Part shown: in pieces, positions 24,601 to 32,042 of the stretch
Position numbering within the stretch: the first letter of the stretch is position 1
Layout of the letters: each line of letters opens with the position of its first letter
Origin: a virus
Virus record (IMG/VR): IMGVR_UViG_3300021197_000871
Location: 1-38,170 of that record
DNA length: 38,170 nt
Strand: one strand, 5' to 3'
Notes under the pieces: generated by a model
What the model was told of the DNA's origin: nothing
What the model saw: the letters and a program-made list of their open reading frames with translations, nothing else
Databases searched by the model: none
Made by a program: the position numbers and the translations under genes

Positions 24601-24947
24601 TTGAAAACTCTAGCCTGATTAACGAGGTAATCCGTCATGCCTTCAGCCCAAGTGTCATTTGTGGCGCTGTCTAGCCAATCCCAGGTCTGTGCAATCGCTG
24701 ATTCAAAAAGATTGTCATCCTCTGCCTCCAACACTGGCGCATCATCAGTGTCTGCAGGATTTGTAAGCGTATTCAAAGACTGAGACACGTCAGTCTCATT
24801 CTTCTTCAGTGTTTGAGCAACAAGGCTTACTGCTTCGTCCTTCTTCAGACGAATGTTAGGGGTGTAGATGAGTTGTTTAAGGATAAAGTCATCTGTTTTC
24901 CCCTCTTCAGAAAGGGCAAGAATTAGTTCTACGGCCTTATCGTTCAT
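15663..24947 (-). CDS. Giant internal virion/ejection protein with large-polyvalent-protein features, 3094 aa
   Basis: This single 9.3-kb frame is probably packaged in the virion and ejected with the DNA. In order it has: a helical N-terminus; a Gly/Ala-rich, membrane-active stretch (about 196-256, with GGVGMGGVTAGAYAAVGAGA); a long coiled coil (about 430-725); and a degenerate zincin-like region (about 1000-1200). That region has GGAIHINPSQI and then EEVMH (1074-1078) with Glu where the first His of HExxH belongs. A mixed domain follows near 1970-2140. The C-terminal third resembles large polyvalent protein domain LPD38 (GNLLTPMSQITNVGANMVNA near 2415, MPYVRTPANMLIETL near 2655). No RNA polymerase motif was seen. 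A TATATTTG promoter precedes it. Its exact role is inferred from size, position and composition. Confidence 0.75.
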   Translation of the reverse strand: MNDKAVELILALSEEGKTDDFILKQLIYTPNIRLKKDEAVSLVAQTLKKNETDVSQSLNTLTNPADTDDAPVLEAEDDNLFESAIAQTWDWLDSATNDTWAEGMTDYLVNQARVFKQGRLEGGLGDELIGAMDGDADFEALAQAMRNIDSVGQSEAAANFNQAMQAPDLGFWDKVGVFADNIEGGSEVLANSFGRMLGSGTELSGVAGGVGMGGVTAGAYAAVGAGAGSVVPGAGTAAGGLVGGAGGFVKGFMGGVSGMVDAHATIMEILKEELQTKGMDITGQNLEKVFNDEKIVSHMRSQAIARGVTIAVFDSLAAVGSGKAMGLAAKSGTKALTSTAGKSAVGMAVETPMAMVGEAAAQLASVGEIDAFEAVLEGIAEVPMSGLTVGSNLVFTPSYKIDGQSVTAIEAQQFIEGGNDVSRLDIKNDDEMSSRVSGVRKGQKRTINETKEVIKEEAQKAGVDLDEAALSSATDYSLANTQRALANGDTELAAEIARKGIAHATKMQPKGVSQIDLDAQSTSSAAKVLTKSNNSAEGKVASDLESKAASNRKKAKSTVGRAERSRLASLAESQEKEAKSRRSSLLDRYKKMAQAEPRKARALQSIDTDIHNIQLELKSKNLTSESRAELEAELERKATQRKTLEDSFNPNEVSLNNVEATTEVKEQVQDQIASLEQERLSLNERLQTAIEEVAEGTRSESDVADIESEIQAVEQESQSLVEALSNYNGARSEYDSTPSDQSEAGVLEAANGLSSVLGIESEAAVLEEPATSWSAESQSENHFADEATGGVLGSTYTLDGQNQVGQPKASVSIFNERSKIVKGKMSQQEMVQILNEFKEANKDIFEGNEDVLSIGTYYDAQSDQTFIDVSAVVDKKAAVSLGEQYNQVSVFALDTMEEIATGGDGKVVEGLKPEIDRVADIRALTESKAEEKETSATDDLSEIDQLVEETRSESKESEAAPKSKYPDRSVQANRKNGKGTWLEGMGGLTAKEAKILNRFQAFADFLGLDLVVYPDAETAGNLDGGEHGTTWGGLYSGGAIHINPSQIRENQRLEFDRGEGGLKRTKSFAETVQEEVMHAVIGKTLYNMYSKNPDVAQSFRDNIAAIVARRNPDLIERMEEKERAYGSKPKAEVFEETTIELLSALAAGDVDLGIIERVRIAINKMMIAIHGAAGKDLAITNSDSMRAIIAKFAMAQEKGIVFGSDLTVDSQAFAGETRASERVSPARLAKNEDGTVTVTYNKPIYKYFGFGERKDIGSVKETKSFRDQWHFINWWKKTTDMGKKQELTGFTDSEGKVVDVDRIKGYGARKSNRLDSNPIKQKGKDLNRMVSSAEAQGLISKPVAAAVRRKTAPILRMISQAESRGETNPQAFGKAPQFQERLDGLYTHVEGIIEREAKAKGKEFNFKGDSETRASDSLFEFMINLERDAFSPQHVKMLEKALRNMGVEIPKGKSVNSRAAAYDAMRQFLMVKFEDNPAAMQEVFQGLMGQYMASPELRAAKFGDENPLEYFVNYQAEAEAKVDQALDEGALTGSRFNNLAKMNFFAALVSAKNQSKPNMEAVLQLMVESEALKFDGASGITENLAKKVGAKKIKGASGIGVRSYAKAIRKLNSIINGDLDLKGISPTFKKIYAKEISDNGPFVRPDGEVDWKRLTGFLLSPYSGANVIERTMSQALFGNKVGAWLLNMNQELMPNLSNEKSGKLSDIVTVDTHVYNTTQLVLGTYEGAEGVVLRNWLRLTRRLESMGVEMKDSKGKPLPLNKLGKSVETASGNAQGASLFGGVMGRDAKNRREVSEALGIMADIYRAAKQHIDFLEVEGKSESDISALNRILEQIENPSLPESNSKKRKSGEFVAQMASVLADTFPDQRVTPSTVGQLVFADRQIFVGHKDNAIFDADGNLQESLDYKTYAGALRNLPPMKSKSDARASQLLLFPTEAGKKDATQSNLYRTRGPKEALAVLRNGESISNRAVQEALNTDATSRRIIAKGVQVESGRKVGVRLNLNVMKNTGVPVQTMHDKTATGEALKYAGAVMVKNPNLNVNQNARKKIVTFQENKFPMASVDGEFMTDNIDLMNFDGVKAFFNPFKHNVFVDAAGRPIKSAEEATIVGNTVYLRGDIEYYGFNDPTLKQGRSETASERAKRVKRGPKYTKAVKRFQAMAEKNGVQFADALDVELAYDNMPVESKVALNESEVAANMEEAQSRASSLLKTRKTAGRMARKYPGVRGEILSNPKNYFTPQSLKELKGELSDKSDADLIAMMSGQGLGNLQSRNDDLGVLATSELINRAVGRGDMDAVPFLVEQAAAAGTTAGRLLRHLRELKSGTPAGIVGVIESAVQKRGNSLSPAQKQRLERIAADLFQRQAEHEELMKQAIAGQDVEIELEAATRRVKLAERELDTFSNGVIERGWGEIGTMLIQGNLLTPMSQITNVGANMVNALGKVAVDAVALPVERLINAFGIESPMKRNYAINAYMYGLRKFGQGFVEALDTIATGQEADVTEWRVHRGFAPFRSLMSAMGKGDLPLGPDGAVSNRQRVKLAVQGTFGIPAETMFRFLTLGDTPFRRYVEGIELYQAGKNMGLEGDALTNFIKHPTKKAREAAEREGRKLTFQERTAMSDVAEDSVKFFERVISKGMSWVPGLDSNAFAKFVIRSNMPYVRTPANMLIETLTYVSPYVAGPSIVKKLSEGDARGASQDFGKIVVGTMVSQTAVALIREGLISEALDWSDDEKRNISYDQFPPSSINVTGVQRWVRGEDSSHQPDDVFVGYNKLGILGAVIGATAKSVNKEELRQRDDEEFALHALQDVFGVGAFSGITYMMDQSFMQGMSTLLDVVGSADVKDLEKSFEKWTRTTFQAVSATVLPNTLSAVYRGNREFLPDTRVTKDMSTTERMLTQMAYTIKDRTFGLSELPVRVDWKGNPIKQTPRGTTGIAYQIFDITKSRQGEADAVSNEIYRLYEQTEDLTKACGTPGYAAKRKINVPNITSRYRSKLQKAGINYPWMQDEEFQDQAFYLNTTQLNKLMEASGKERYQELEALIATEEYAKMGDEERVMAMNKVNDHYNGAIEYQGNRFRNHTLMLFQIMQEQYENERSED

Positions 24948-24965
24948 ATCTGCAGCTGTTTACTG

Positions 24966-24973
24966 CAAATATA
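24966..24973 (-). promoter_or_regulatory. Bacteroidota-type -7 promoter box (TATATTTG)
   Basis: TATATTTG on the minus strand matches TAnnTTTG and ends 18 bases before the ATG of the 3094-residue gene, in the 30-base gap between it and the 362-residue gene. Transcription would start within about 4-7 bases of its 3' end, leaving a leader of about 11-14 bases. No clear -33 element is seen, so the call rests on the box and its position. Confidence 0.6.
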
Positions 24974-24977
24974 CTCA

Positions 24978-26066
24978 TTATGGGGCTACGCCCTCATAGA
25001 TGTCGTCGAACGCCCCCTGCCCAAGCTGTGCATCCATCTGCTCTTCAAAGGCATCGAGGTCTTCAATAGGCACTGCTCCGTTCTCTGTGATCAGTTGAGG
25101 GCCGACCGCAGGAATCCAAACAATACTCGTTGGGGCGAAGACGCCGTCTCCAAAGTCAAAGTTCAATGCGGATGGGAATAAGTACTGCTTGCCGTCTGAT
25201 CCTGTAGGCTGTACGTCGTCAATGTTGAAGGTAAACTCTTGCGGCTCTTGCTCTTCGTCATCACTTGACTTTTCTTGCCACTTATTGGATGCCTCCTCTG
25301 CGTACTTGCGTACAGCGATACGACGCTCTTCTTCGTCCATCTGGTCTACAGTCGTCTCAAGCCCCTGGCTTTCAATCCACCATCGATGAGCATTTGCAGC
25401 TTCTGTTGGATCCTTAATGATCCTACCCTCAATATTATCTGCAGCCTGCTCTTTATTATCCATGCCAGCCACAGAGTGTCCAGCCCACCAAGAATCAGGA
25501 TTGCGGACATCAGTGTTCTGGAGATCAGGCATGAAGTTATGCTCATCAAAAACCTTGAAAGCGTCACCGCCGTCGATAACATACATCCCATTCTCATCTG
25601 TAGAAACTTGGAAGAGGTCTCTCCCGTTCATCCGAGCAAACTCATACTGATAGTCGTCTACAGTCTTGCCGTCTTTTACGCCTCTAGACTCATACTCCTG
25701 AGGGTTAGATCCAGCAGCAATCTCTGAGTTTTTCTGAAACTGCGCGTACTCTGATGTGAAATATCCTTTCGACTTCTCCGCAAACTCATTTGCCTGCTTG
25801 AGCTTTGTCTCCCACTTGGCAATATCTGCATCGCTTGACAAGGCGCTTGGAAGAGAGTCCCTAAGGTCTTGAGCCATAGTCTGATACGCAGAGTAGTGAG
25901 AGTCAAACATCTCATCTACATCAGGCTCTGCAAGCGTGCTTGCTTTCTCCCTAATGCCTGCTCCCTTTTCCTTGACCTCAGACAGCTTCTCATCAAACTT
26001 GGCAAAGTAATTCTTACCTGCACCTGTATTGAGATCAAGACTCCCTACTGAACCAAATACGCTCAT
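24978..26066 (-). CDS. Putative internal virion protein, 362 aa
   Basis: The product is acidic and soluble. The N-terminal 130 residues are strongly helical (FAKFDEKLSEVKEKGAGIRE and after), the middle is mixed, and a long acidic helical segment (MDEEERRIAVRKYAEEASNK, then DDEEQEPQE) precedes a beta-rich end. There is no signal peptide or membrane segment. The MSVFGSVGSLDL start resembles the short Gly/Ser openings of phage virion proteins. It lies between the 283-residue and 3094-residue genes, sharing ATGA with the former (26063-26066). This suits one of the set of internal or ejection proteins usual in short-tailed phages. The family is not recognised. Confidence 0.65.
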   Translation of the reverse strand: MSVFGSVGSLDLNTGAGKNYFAKFDEKLSEVKEKGAGIREKASTLAEPDVDEMFDSHYSAYQTMAQDLRDSLPSALSSDADIAKWETKLKQANEFAEKSKGYFTSEYAQFQKNSEIAAGSNPQEYESRGVKDGKTVDDYQYEFARMNGRDLFQVSTDENGMYVIDGGDAFKVFDEHNFMPDLQNTDVRNPDSWWAGHSVAGMDNKEQAADNIEGRIIKDPTEAANAHRWWIESQGLETTVDQMDEEERRIAVRKYAEEASNKWQEKSSDDEEQEPQEFTFNIDDVQPTGSDGKQYLFPSALNFDFGDGVFAPTSIVWIPAVGPQLITENGAVPIEDLDAFEEQMDAQLGQGAFDDIYEGVAP

Positions 26067-26914
26067 GATCTAGCACGCTTTTCAAACTTCTTAAACAGTT
26101 GTCGCGCAAACTTACTTTCTTTTGAAATCTTTCTGGCCTGTTCTGGGCTAACAATGTACTCATCTCCAGTGGCCTCCCCAACCTTTTCGCCAGACTGCAT
26201 CAAGTCGATCGGGTTTGTCTCATGGCTAAACTCACCAGGCAGCTTCATGCCTTTCTCAGCCTTAAATATTCCGCCCAAGAAGTTTTCATTCTCGTCATTC
26301 AAAGTAGTTAGACCGTCAAACAAAGAGCTAGTCAGTCCTTGTCTAAACGCCTGCTGAGATTGCATATCCATGAGCTCAGCCTGGCGCTCACCAAGAGTGG
26401 CGTCACCATACTGAGTTCTAGCCAACCCCAAGTCCCCTCTAGCGTCTCTAAGCATCTCTCTGATACGCATGTTCTCTTGCTGCTGCTCAATGCCTCCAAA
26501 CGTCTTGAGAGCCCCCAGCTTTCTGCTTTGCTCCCCAGCTGCAATCTTCTCCATCTGATTGGCTGTGCGTGCTTGCGTGGCCCCAAGACCACCAAGCAAA
26601 GCGCGTGCCCCTCCAGATCTAAGGGCACCCAGGCTCTCTGCCTGGTTCCTCATGGCTTCCTTTCTTTGGAAGTCAGACATCGGATCCTGCATAGCCATGT
26701 CCAAGTACTTCTTGTACGTGTCCCCTACGCCGATATCCTTCTTGGCAGCCTCTCTTGAGGCCATGGATTGGTCCATTTGGGCACGTGCATCGGTTCTTAG
26801 CCCACCGTAGAAATCTTCTACATTTTCAGCAAGCTTCCTGTCACCCACACGCTGCTGAACAGCGTTGATGATAGAAGGTCCAAATTGTAAAGCGAGAGCA
26901 CCTAATACTGACAT
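26063..26914 (-). CDS. Putative internal virion / tail-associated protein, 283 aa
   Basis: The N-terminus is hydrophobic (LGALALQFGPSIINAVQQRV). A long Gln/Ala/Arg-rich helical region follows, interrupted by a Gly-rich hinge (LRSGGARALLGGLGATQART). Near residues 214-260 is 'KGMKLPGEFSHETNPIDLMQ' followed by 'GEKVGEATGDEYIVSPEQA', and a basic tail KKFEKRARS ends the chain. A similar 'PGxFSHxxNPIDx..GxKxGExTGxEYIxxPxQA' block recurs in phages of Bacteroidota within virion gene clusters, from memory and without a search. A TATATTTG box lies 5 bases before the ATG, so this gene may start its own nearly leaderless transcript. It is probably a virion protein that is injected or lies inside the tail. 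Confidence 0.65.
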   Translation of the reverse strand: MSVLGALALQFGPSIINAVQQRVGDRKLAENVEDFYGGLRTDARAQMDQSMASREAAKKDIGVGDTYKKYLDMAMQDPMSDFQRKEAMRNQAESLGALRSGGARALLGGLGATQARTANQMEKIAAGEQSRKLGALKTFGGIEQQQENMRIREMLRDARGDLGLARTQYGDATLGERQAELMDMQSQQAFRQGLTSSLFDGLTTLNDENENFLGGIFKAEKGMKLPGEFSHETNPIDLMQSGEKVGEATGDEYIVSPEQARKISKESKFARQLFKKFEKRARS

Positions 26915-26919
26915 GATTG

Positions 26920-26927
26920 CAAATATA
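26920..26927 (-). promoter_or_regulatory. Bacteroidota-type -7 promoter box (TATATTTG)
   Basis: This TATATTTG is on the minus strand, in the 26-base gap after the 1429-residue gene, and ends only 5 bases before the ATG of the 283-residue gene. If used, the mRNA would be leaderless or nearly so. The surroundings are AT-rich, and no -33 element is evident. Confidence 0.6.
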
Positions 26928-26940
26928 GTTATTATTGGTC

Positions 26941-29900
26941 TTACCCGTGATTATGCTTAGATTCGCTGACTTTAGCGTTGATCGCGTAAAGCTCAGACAG
27001 AGAAGTATTCGTTGGGGTCTTTACGCATTTGATCTTGCAGTAGTGACCCCTGATTTGATCACCATTAACGGCATTGCTACCAGCGACATACAGTACGTCA
27101 GCATTGCCCAAGCCATGGCCAGACCCGCTTGCCGTGATTGTCTTTGCTGACCTGTTTACAGCTGAGACCGTAACCCCTGTTGTAGCTGGCACAGCACCTG
27201 GCGACGCCTTGAAGATAGTATATCCGCTAGGAATGTGTACACCTCGAAGGCTGTTCTGCATTGTGATAGTGCCACCGTCTGTTGACGCTACTTTACCCAC
27301 GGGTATGAAGTGCCTGAAGCTGTTCGCGCTGGTATCTCCAGTTACGTTGGCGTAGTGAGTCCCCTCTTTCTTTGAGAATACGAGGTTGCCTGTTGTCTGC
27401 CCAAGGCTAGACTCAAGCGTTGTTGTCCACTCGTCCTGACCCTCGATGGAGATGGCCTCGTAAGCCTTCACTTTGGATGGATTTGAGTTCGAGATCACCG
27501 TGACCTTTGAGGTAGCTGGAGACGCAGACGTATAGAACAGGTTTGATGACGTGTTGGTGCCGTGTAAATGGATGAACTTTCTTGTACCCGACAAGCTGAC
27601 ATAGTCCAGCAACATCATCTTGTTCTTCAATGTCCCGTAGTGCTCAGGTACAAAGGTGTATTCTCCCTGCCACCCCTTGATCCTCGTGTTGTAAGCGAGT
27701 GTGCGACCGTTAGGCAAGTGGGTATCTACTGGATGGAAGGTGATGTAGTAAATGTCGTCTACTGGATCGTATCCAGACACAACCTTTGGGTTTGTTCCTT
27801 TGAGGAAGCTCTCTGATGTGGCTTCAAAAGAACTCTTAATGCCGATGTCTGAGATTGCTTGTATAGCCCCTGGATTAAACTGGACAGCCTTGTACCTAAT
27901 CTTGTCGAAGAAGTACCCAACACCGTCGTAAATCAATACGGACTCAGGGTTTGACGTACCCAAAGTTTCGTCAAACCTGTTAAGTAGGTTGAGCACATTT
28001 GTGTTCAATCCAACAAACCCACCACCCTCTGCGCTAGAGAGGATTGACTTATTCACAGAGAGTCTGCTGACTTTGTTCTCTTGAATAGCCATCAGCATGT
28101 CAGACATGTTGCACAGGTAGCTGCACTTCCCGTCCTCAGAAGGGAGGTCGAGGAAGTTTGCAAGAGACGGAGTGAACTGAGAAAAAGTAAGCCTTGCACT
28201 ATCTTCTGCATAGGCGTCGCTGTACGTAATGCTGTTCAGTCTCCGCACAGTGGCTGCATCTTCAAACACCGTGTGTGCTCTACCCTGGTCCCACGATGTG
28301 GATTCGTATAGATCCGTTATAGCTGGATCTTCTAAAAAGACAGTTCTGTAAATCCACGTTGCTGGGTTGATGTCTGCAGCAAATACCCAAGCATTGTTGA
28401 TTTCTGTTGGCATCTTGGTCGAAACTGGCCTAAACCTAACATCTCCAGAGCTTACAGTAAATGCTGGGCCGTGAGACCCAATAGCAGCATCAAGCCTTCC
28501 ACTAACAAGCAAAGGCTTTCTCTCTCCGATTTCATAGTAAACCTTCTCTGCGGTTGGAACTTTAGGTGTAAAAATCTCTACAATTACGCCCTGACCCCAA
28601 CGGTTATCTATGGCGCCAGGCGAAACAGATCCATTGTAATCAGTTCCAGTAATATGATACCAATCAAATCCATCATAGATATTGATATCACTCTCGCTTG
28701 TATTTGCTGCTGTGCCCTCAACGGCTGGTGCCGTCAAGACTAAGAACTTGCCCTTGAATGGGTTGTTGTCATCCTCTGCGATGGTAGCCGTCTTAATCTT
28801 AATTGGAGTTTCGTCGAGTGTTTCATAACCCACGACATCAAACTCCATTAACTTGCTTTGACTAGATTTTGGATAAGCGTACCCATCGTCATTAGTATCT
28901 CTTTTTGAAATGATTCTAAGTTTATCACCCTTTGTAAAAGAGTAATCCCTAAGAGACTTCTTGTCTCTCTGGTATTGACTAAGAGTTTCTAGCGAAACAT
29001 AGATGTTGTGAACGCTTGTGTCTACATCAAAAGTATCTACACCATTTACAACAGAAGATGTCTTGAGTCTCCTCGCAAAGCCTCCTCCAACAGCGTATTG
29101 GAATGAATCGGCAATAGAAGACCCTCCGTACACGATCTGATAGCCCGTAGCCCATGATGGCGCGTTTACATTTGTGCTAGACAGGTTGAATTGGATAGCG
29201 GCATTGCCTCTCTCATTATTCCCTCTTTCTGGCAGAGCCTTTACATAGATGCTGCCCAGCTCATTGACATTGCCAGTCCTCCCGTACTTGTCGTGGTACA
29301 CAATCCCGAACTCGTGATTCGCCCCAGACTTGAATGTAGGTGTAGACCCGACGCTCTCAATGAATAAGAACTCATTAGATGAGGGGTCTGTAATGCTGGT
29401 GTAGTTGATCTCTGATTGAGAAGCACCTGTTTGAGCAAAGATGCTATCCGTATATTGAGGGAAAATCTCCACTGATCCGTAAGCAGCCCAGACAACATCT
29501 ACAAACTTTAAGTTTGTAATCCTAGGCTTAAATCGAATAATGTGGTCTCCCCCAGTCGTGGCCGTTGAAGCTACAGTCTCTTCACCAAATGTGAAAAACA
29601 CATCTAGCTTAGCAGCAGATATTGCGGCTGGAATACCCCCACCTACTCTTGGTATGCTAAGTCCATTGACAATAAATGTAGCCTTAAACTCCCCAAGATT
29701 CTCGATTTTAGATTGAACAAAATCCGCTAATTCGTTAGTGTTCATATCAGTTGGCAGCAGAAGAGAAATTTCTACTGTCGGGGAAGAGATCGCAGTGCCA
29801 GTCAAATCTAGAGACGACGCGGCGAAAGAAGCGGGAACTGGAACATCTCCTCCATAAGACACTCCGTCAAATGCAATTATATTGCCGCTTGCAGCTGCTG

Positions 29901-31230
29901 CGCTAAACTTGGGTGTGTAAGTGAAAGACGCACGGAACTGCGTTCCTGCATCAAACGTCGTTGAATTACTGATCAAAGAGCCATCTTCCAGGTCTAGATC
30001 AATATTCATGTTAGCGTTTGTGTTGCCACCTACAGACTCAAAGATTGCGGCTATGTCACCAGATGCTAGATGTTGCGTGCTGCCTCCTGGAGTGTTGCCA
30101 TACACCACGGACATGGTGGCATCAGTGTGGATGCTATGATTAGGATACCCTTCTTCATAGTCTCCATACATCAACCTACTCGCGGTAATAGACTGAGCAC
30201 CTGCCTTCTGAGGCACGTTGTCGTACAGCTTCTGGGACTCAGAGTCAGGAACCAGTCTACCCACACCGTCGTTAAAGAATTTGTACTCTCTGGTGCTGGC
30301 GCTGTACACCAAGGTATTTGAAGCATTGATATTTCTTCTCAGATCAACCTTAGGATCAAACTCATCGACCACAAAGAAAGAACCAGTGTTGCCGCTTCTG
30401 GCCAAGATCCTGACCTTCTCCATATCTGGGAAGTCATTGTCGATCTGGTGATTGATGAGGCAAACGTTCTGCGTGCTTCTAGCGACTCCAAAGTTGGCGT
30501 CCTCGATGCCTCCATACACAGCGGCTTGAGAGATAGCAAGCTTTGAGTACGGGGAGAGTGTTGAGACCTCCCCGTCCTTATAGACAACTTGAGTGGCAAA
30601 CTGCATGGCATTTTGCTCGAAATTGTTGTCTGTTGTATTCGTGTCTGTATCAAACGCAAAGGTGGGTGGCTTCACAGAGGCGCACCTCATAGCGCCCAAA
30701 GCTGTGTCGAAGTCGTCAGCAGTAAACAGATTGTTGTCGTATTCACCGCTAAGGGCTCTGTCTACGTTGATTTTTCTAGGCGGGTTGATGTTGTCCGTGA
30801 AGTACAGAACAGTCTGAATGTTGCCGTCTCTCTGAAACGATTTGTTCAACACATCTGCCTTGACAAAAGACACAGACCCGCTTCTGAAGTTGAACCTAGA
30901 GGTCTTCAACACCTCTTTGTAGGTTGTGTCCGACTCGTTGTACTGGTAGATGGCGTCTAAGTTAGAGTCCGATGTCCCCTTAACAAATACATACAAGAAA
31001 CCTCTCTGGTCATCAGCCACCTGGCCAATAACTTCTACAGACCCCTGGATGCCATCAGCTGTAGTCTTTGGAGTGGCTGACGTGTTGCCAGCCATGGTTT
31101 TGATCACAAAGTCACTGCCCTCACCCCGCTCGACAATCGTGACGTTCTGCGCCTCGACCATCTCGCCAGGCTTGATGAGCCTCTCGTCTTTGTCAGTAAC
31201 GAATGTTTTGGGTAGAATTTTATCAATCAT
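26941..31230 (-). CDS. Tail stabilisation / tubular protein (T7 gp12-, P22 gp10- or crAss-stabilisation-like), 1429 aa
   Basis: The N-terminus (KDERLIKPGEMVEAQNVTIV, then SDFVIKTMAGN) is the opening seen in many short-tail nozzle or stabilisation proteins, which pass quickly into beta-propeller-like repeats. Here these include YFTDNINPPRKINVD, VYKDGEVSTLSPYSKL, VYHDKYGRTGNVNELGSIYV and LAYNTRIKGWQGEYTFVPEH. The protein is beta-rich throughout, with no long coiled coil, so it is not a tape measure. The C-terminal 200 residues are Ser/Thr/Gly-rich, probably an extra outward-facing domain. It follows two adaptor genes, and its start overlaps the previous stop by ATGA. It probably forms the tail nozzle, and with 1429 residues may also carry host-contact domains. 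Confidence 0.72.
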   Translation of the reverse strand: MIDKILPKTFVTDKDERLIKPGEMVEAQNVTIVERGEGSDFVIKTMAGNTSATPKTTADGIQGSVEVIGQVADDQRGFLYVFVKGTSDSNLDAIYQYNESDTTYKEVLKTSRFNFRSGSVSFVKADVLNKSFQRDGNIQTVLYFTDNINPPRKINVDRALSGEYDNNLFTADDFDTALGAMRCASVKPPTFAFDTDTNTTDNNFEQNAMQFATQVVYKDGEVSTLSPYSKLAISQAAVYGGIEDANFGVARSTQNVCLINHQIDNDFPDMEKVRILARSGNTGSFFVVDEFDPKVDLRRNINASNTLVYSASTREYKFFNDGVGRLVPDSESQKLYDNVPQKAGAQSITASRLMYGDYEEGYPNHSIHTDATMSVVYGNTPGGSTQHLASGDIAAIFESVGGNTNANMNIDLDLEDGSLISNSTTFDAGTQFRASFTYTPKFSAAAASGNIIAFDGVSYGGDVPVPASFAASSLDLTGTAISSPTVEISLLLPTDMNTNELADFVQSKIENLGEFKATFIVNGLSIPRVGGGIPAAISAAKLDVFFTFGEETVASTATTGGDHIIRFKPRITNLKFVDVVWAAYGSVEIFPQYTDSIFAQTGASQSEINYTSITDPSSNEFLFIESVGSTPTFKSGANHEFGIVYHDKYGRTGNVNELGSIYVKALPERGNNERGNAAIQFNLSSTNVNAPSWATGYQIVYGGSSIADSFQYAVGGGFARRLKTSSVVNGVDTFDVDTSVHNIYVSLETLSQYQRDKKSLRDYSFTKGDKLRIISKRDTNDDGYAYPKSSQSKLMEFDVVGYETLDETPIKIKTATIAEDDNNPFKGKFLVLTAPAVEGTAANTSESDINIYDGFDWYHITGTDYNGSVSPGAIDNRWGQGVIVEIFTPKVPTAEKVYYEIGERKPLLVSGRLDAAIGSHGPAFTVSSGDVRFRPVSTKMPTEINNAWVFAADINPATWIYRTVFLEDPAITDLYESTSWDQGRAHTVFEDAATVRRLNSITYSDAYAEDSARLTFSQFTPSLANFLDLPSEDGKCSYLCNMSDMLMAIQENKVSRLSVNKSILSSAEGGGFVGLNTNVLNLLNRFDETLGTSNPESVLIYDGVGYFFDKIRYKAVQFNPGAIQAISDIGIKSSFEATSESFLKGTNPKVVSGYDPVDDIYYITFHPVDTHLPNGRTLAYNTRIKGWQGEYTFVPEHYGTLKNKMMLLDYVSLSGTRKFIHLHGTNTSSNLFYTSASPATSKVTVISNSNPSKVKAYEAISIEGQDEWTTTLESSLGQTTGNLVFSKKEGTHYANVTGDTSANSFRHFIPVGKVASTDGGTITMQNSLRGVHIPSGYTIFKASPGAVPATTGVTVSAVNRSAKTITASGSGHGLGNADVLYVAGSNAVNGDQIRGHYCKIKCVKTPTNTSLSELYAINAKVSESKHNHG

Positions 31231-32042
31231 CCCTTAGGCGCTTGCTTGTAATTCTTTCTGATTGTCTTCAGAGCTTCCTCCTTGGTGAAGGACTTCATAC
31301 GAGCATTGGCCTTTCTTCTTTCGTTGTAGTACTCAGCTCTAGCTCTCTGCTTCTCTCCTGCTGGTACAGAGGCCTTTCTCTCGATCAGCTTGTAATACAT
31401 GTAGGCAATCAAAGCCTCTTCAGCGTACACATGAACCTGAGGGTTAGAAGAGCGAGCCTCATCAGCCACATACTCCACCACGACCTGAGAGACGTCAGAG
31501 TTTGACTTGAGCTCCAGTCTGTTTTGATCCAGGTTTACTCTGAACTCGCCTTGGTACCTGCCTCCACCGTGGCCGTAAAGCTGTCCATGGTTGTTACCGT
31601 ACACGTAGTTGCGGAAGATGTAGCTTCCAAAGCCATCTCCGCTTGAGCTAGACACAGCGCCAGTGGTGCCACTCTTGTCGTCCTCTCTATCTAGCAGTCC
31701 GTCGCCGTCAGCGTCGTATGTTGTATTGGAAGAGGTAGAGTACTTCTGAGAGTAGTTGATGTTCTTATTCTCACCAAGCACATAAACCAACCCATCACCT
31801 CCAACCACGCCGACTTTGCTCCAATCCACGTAATCGTCTGGCAGGGTGACTGTATTGTTGCTAGACACGGACAGCTTCAAAGATCTAATGACCTTGAGCA
31901 TGTCGAACCCAAGCTCTCTCAGCCCGCGCAGGGCAAAGTTTCTGATGGCAGCATCGCTTGCATGAGACGCATAATCAGCCCCATCGAGGCTGATCATGAA
32001 GTCATTGACAATTTGCTTTAGTGGTACGTAATTCCTAGCCAT
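31227..32042 (-). CDS. Head-tail adaptor-like virion protein with calcium-loop insertion, 271 aa
   Basis: The N-terminal helices (MARNYVPLKQIVNDFMISLD, then ALRGLRELGFDMLKVIRSLK) and the strand LPDDYVDWSKVGVV resemble adaptor or tubular-protein-A-like components of short-tailed phages of Bacteroidota. A Ser/Thr-rich insertion near residue 110 contains DADGDGLLDRED, which reads as an EF-hand-like Ca-binding loop. A Tyr/Gly-rich stretch follows (YGNNHGQLYGHGGGRYQG). The C-terminus is basic and helical (KSFTKEEALKTIRKNYKQAP). It is tightly linked to the neighbours on both sides (TAATG at 32042 and ATGA at 31227-31230). It is probably a ring protein between portal and nozzle. Confidence 0.65.
   Translation of the reverse strand: MARNYVPLKQIVNDFMISLDGADYASHASDAAIRNFALRGLRELGFDMLKVIRSLKLSVSSNNTVTLPDDYVDWSKVGVVGGDGLVYVLGENKNINYSQKYSTSSNTTYDADGDGLLDREDDKSGTTGAVSSSSGDGFGSYIFRNYVYGNNHGQLYGHGGGRYQGEFRVNLDQNRLELKSNSDVSQVVVEYVADEARSSNPQVHVYAEEALIAYMYYKLIERKASVPAGEKQRARAEYYNERRKANARMKSFTKEEALKTIRKNYKQAPKG

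Noticed and set aside
15663-24947. N4-like virion RNA polymerase suggested by protein size
   Set aside because: The length is similar, but I saw no T7/N4-type polymerase motifs, and the C-terminal third looks like LPD38-type polyvalent sequence instead.
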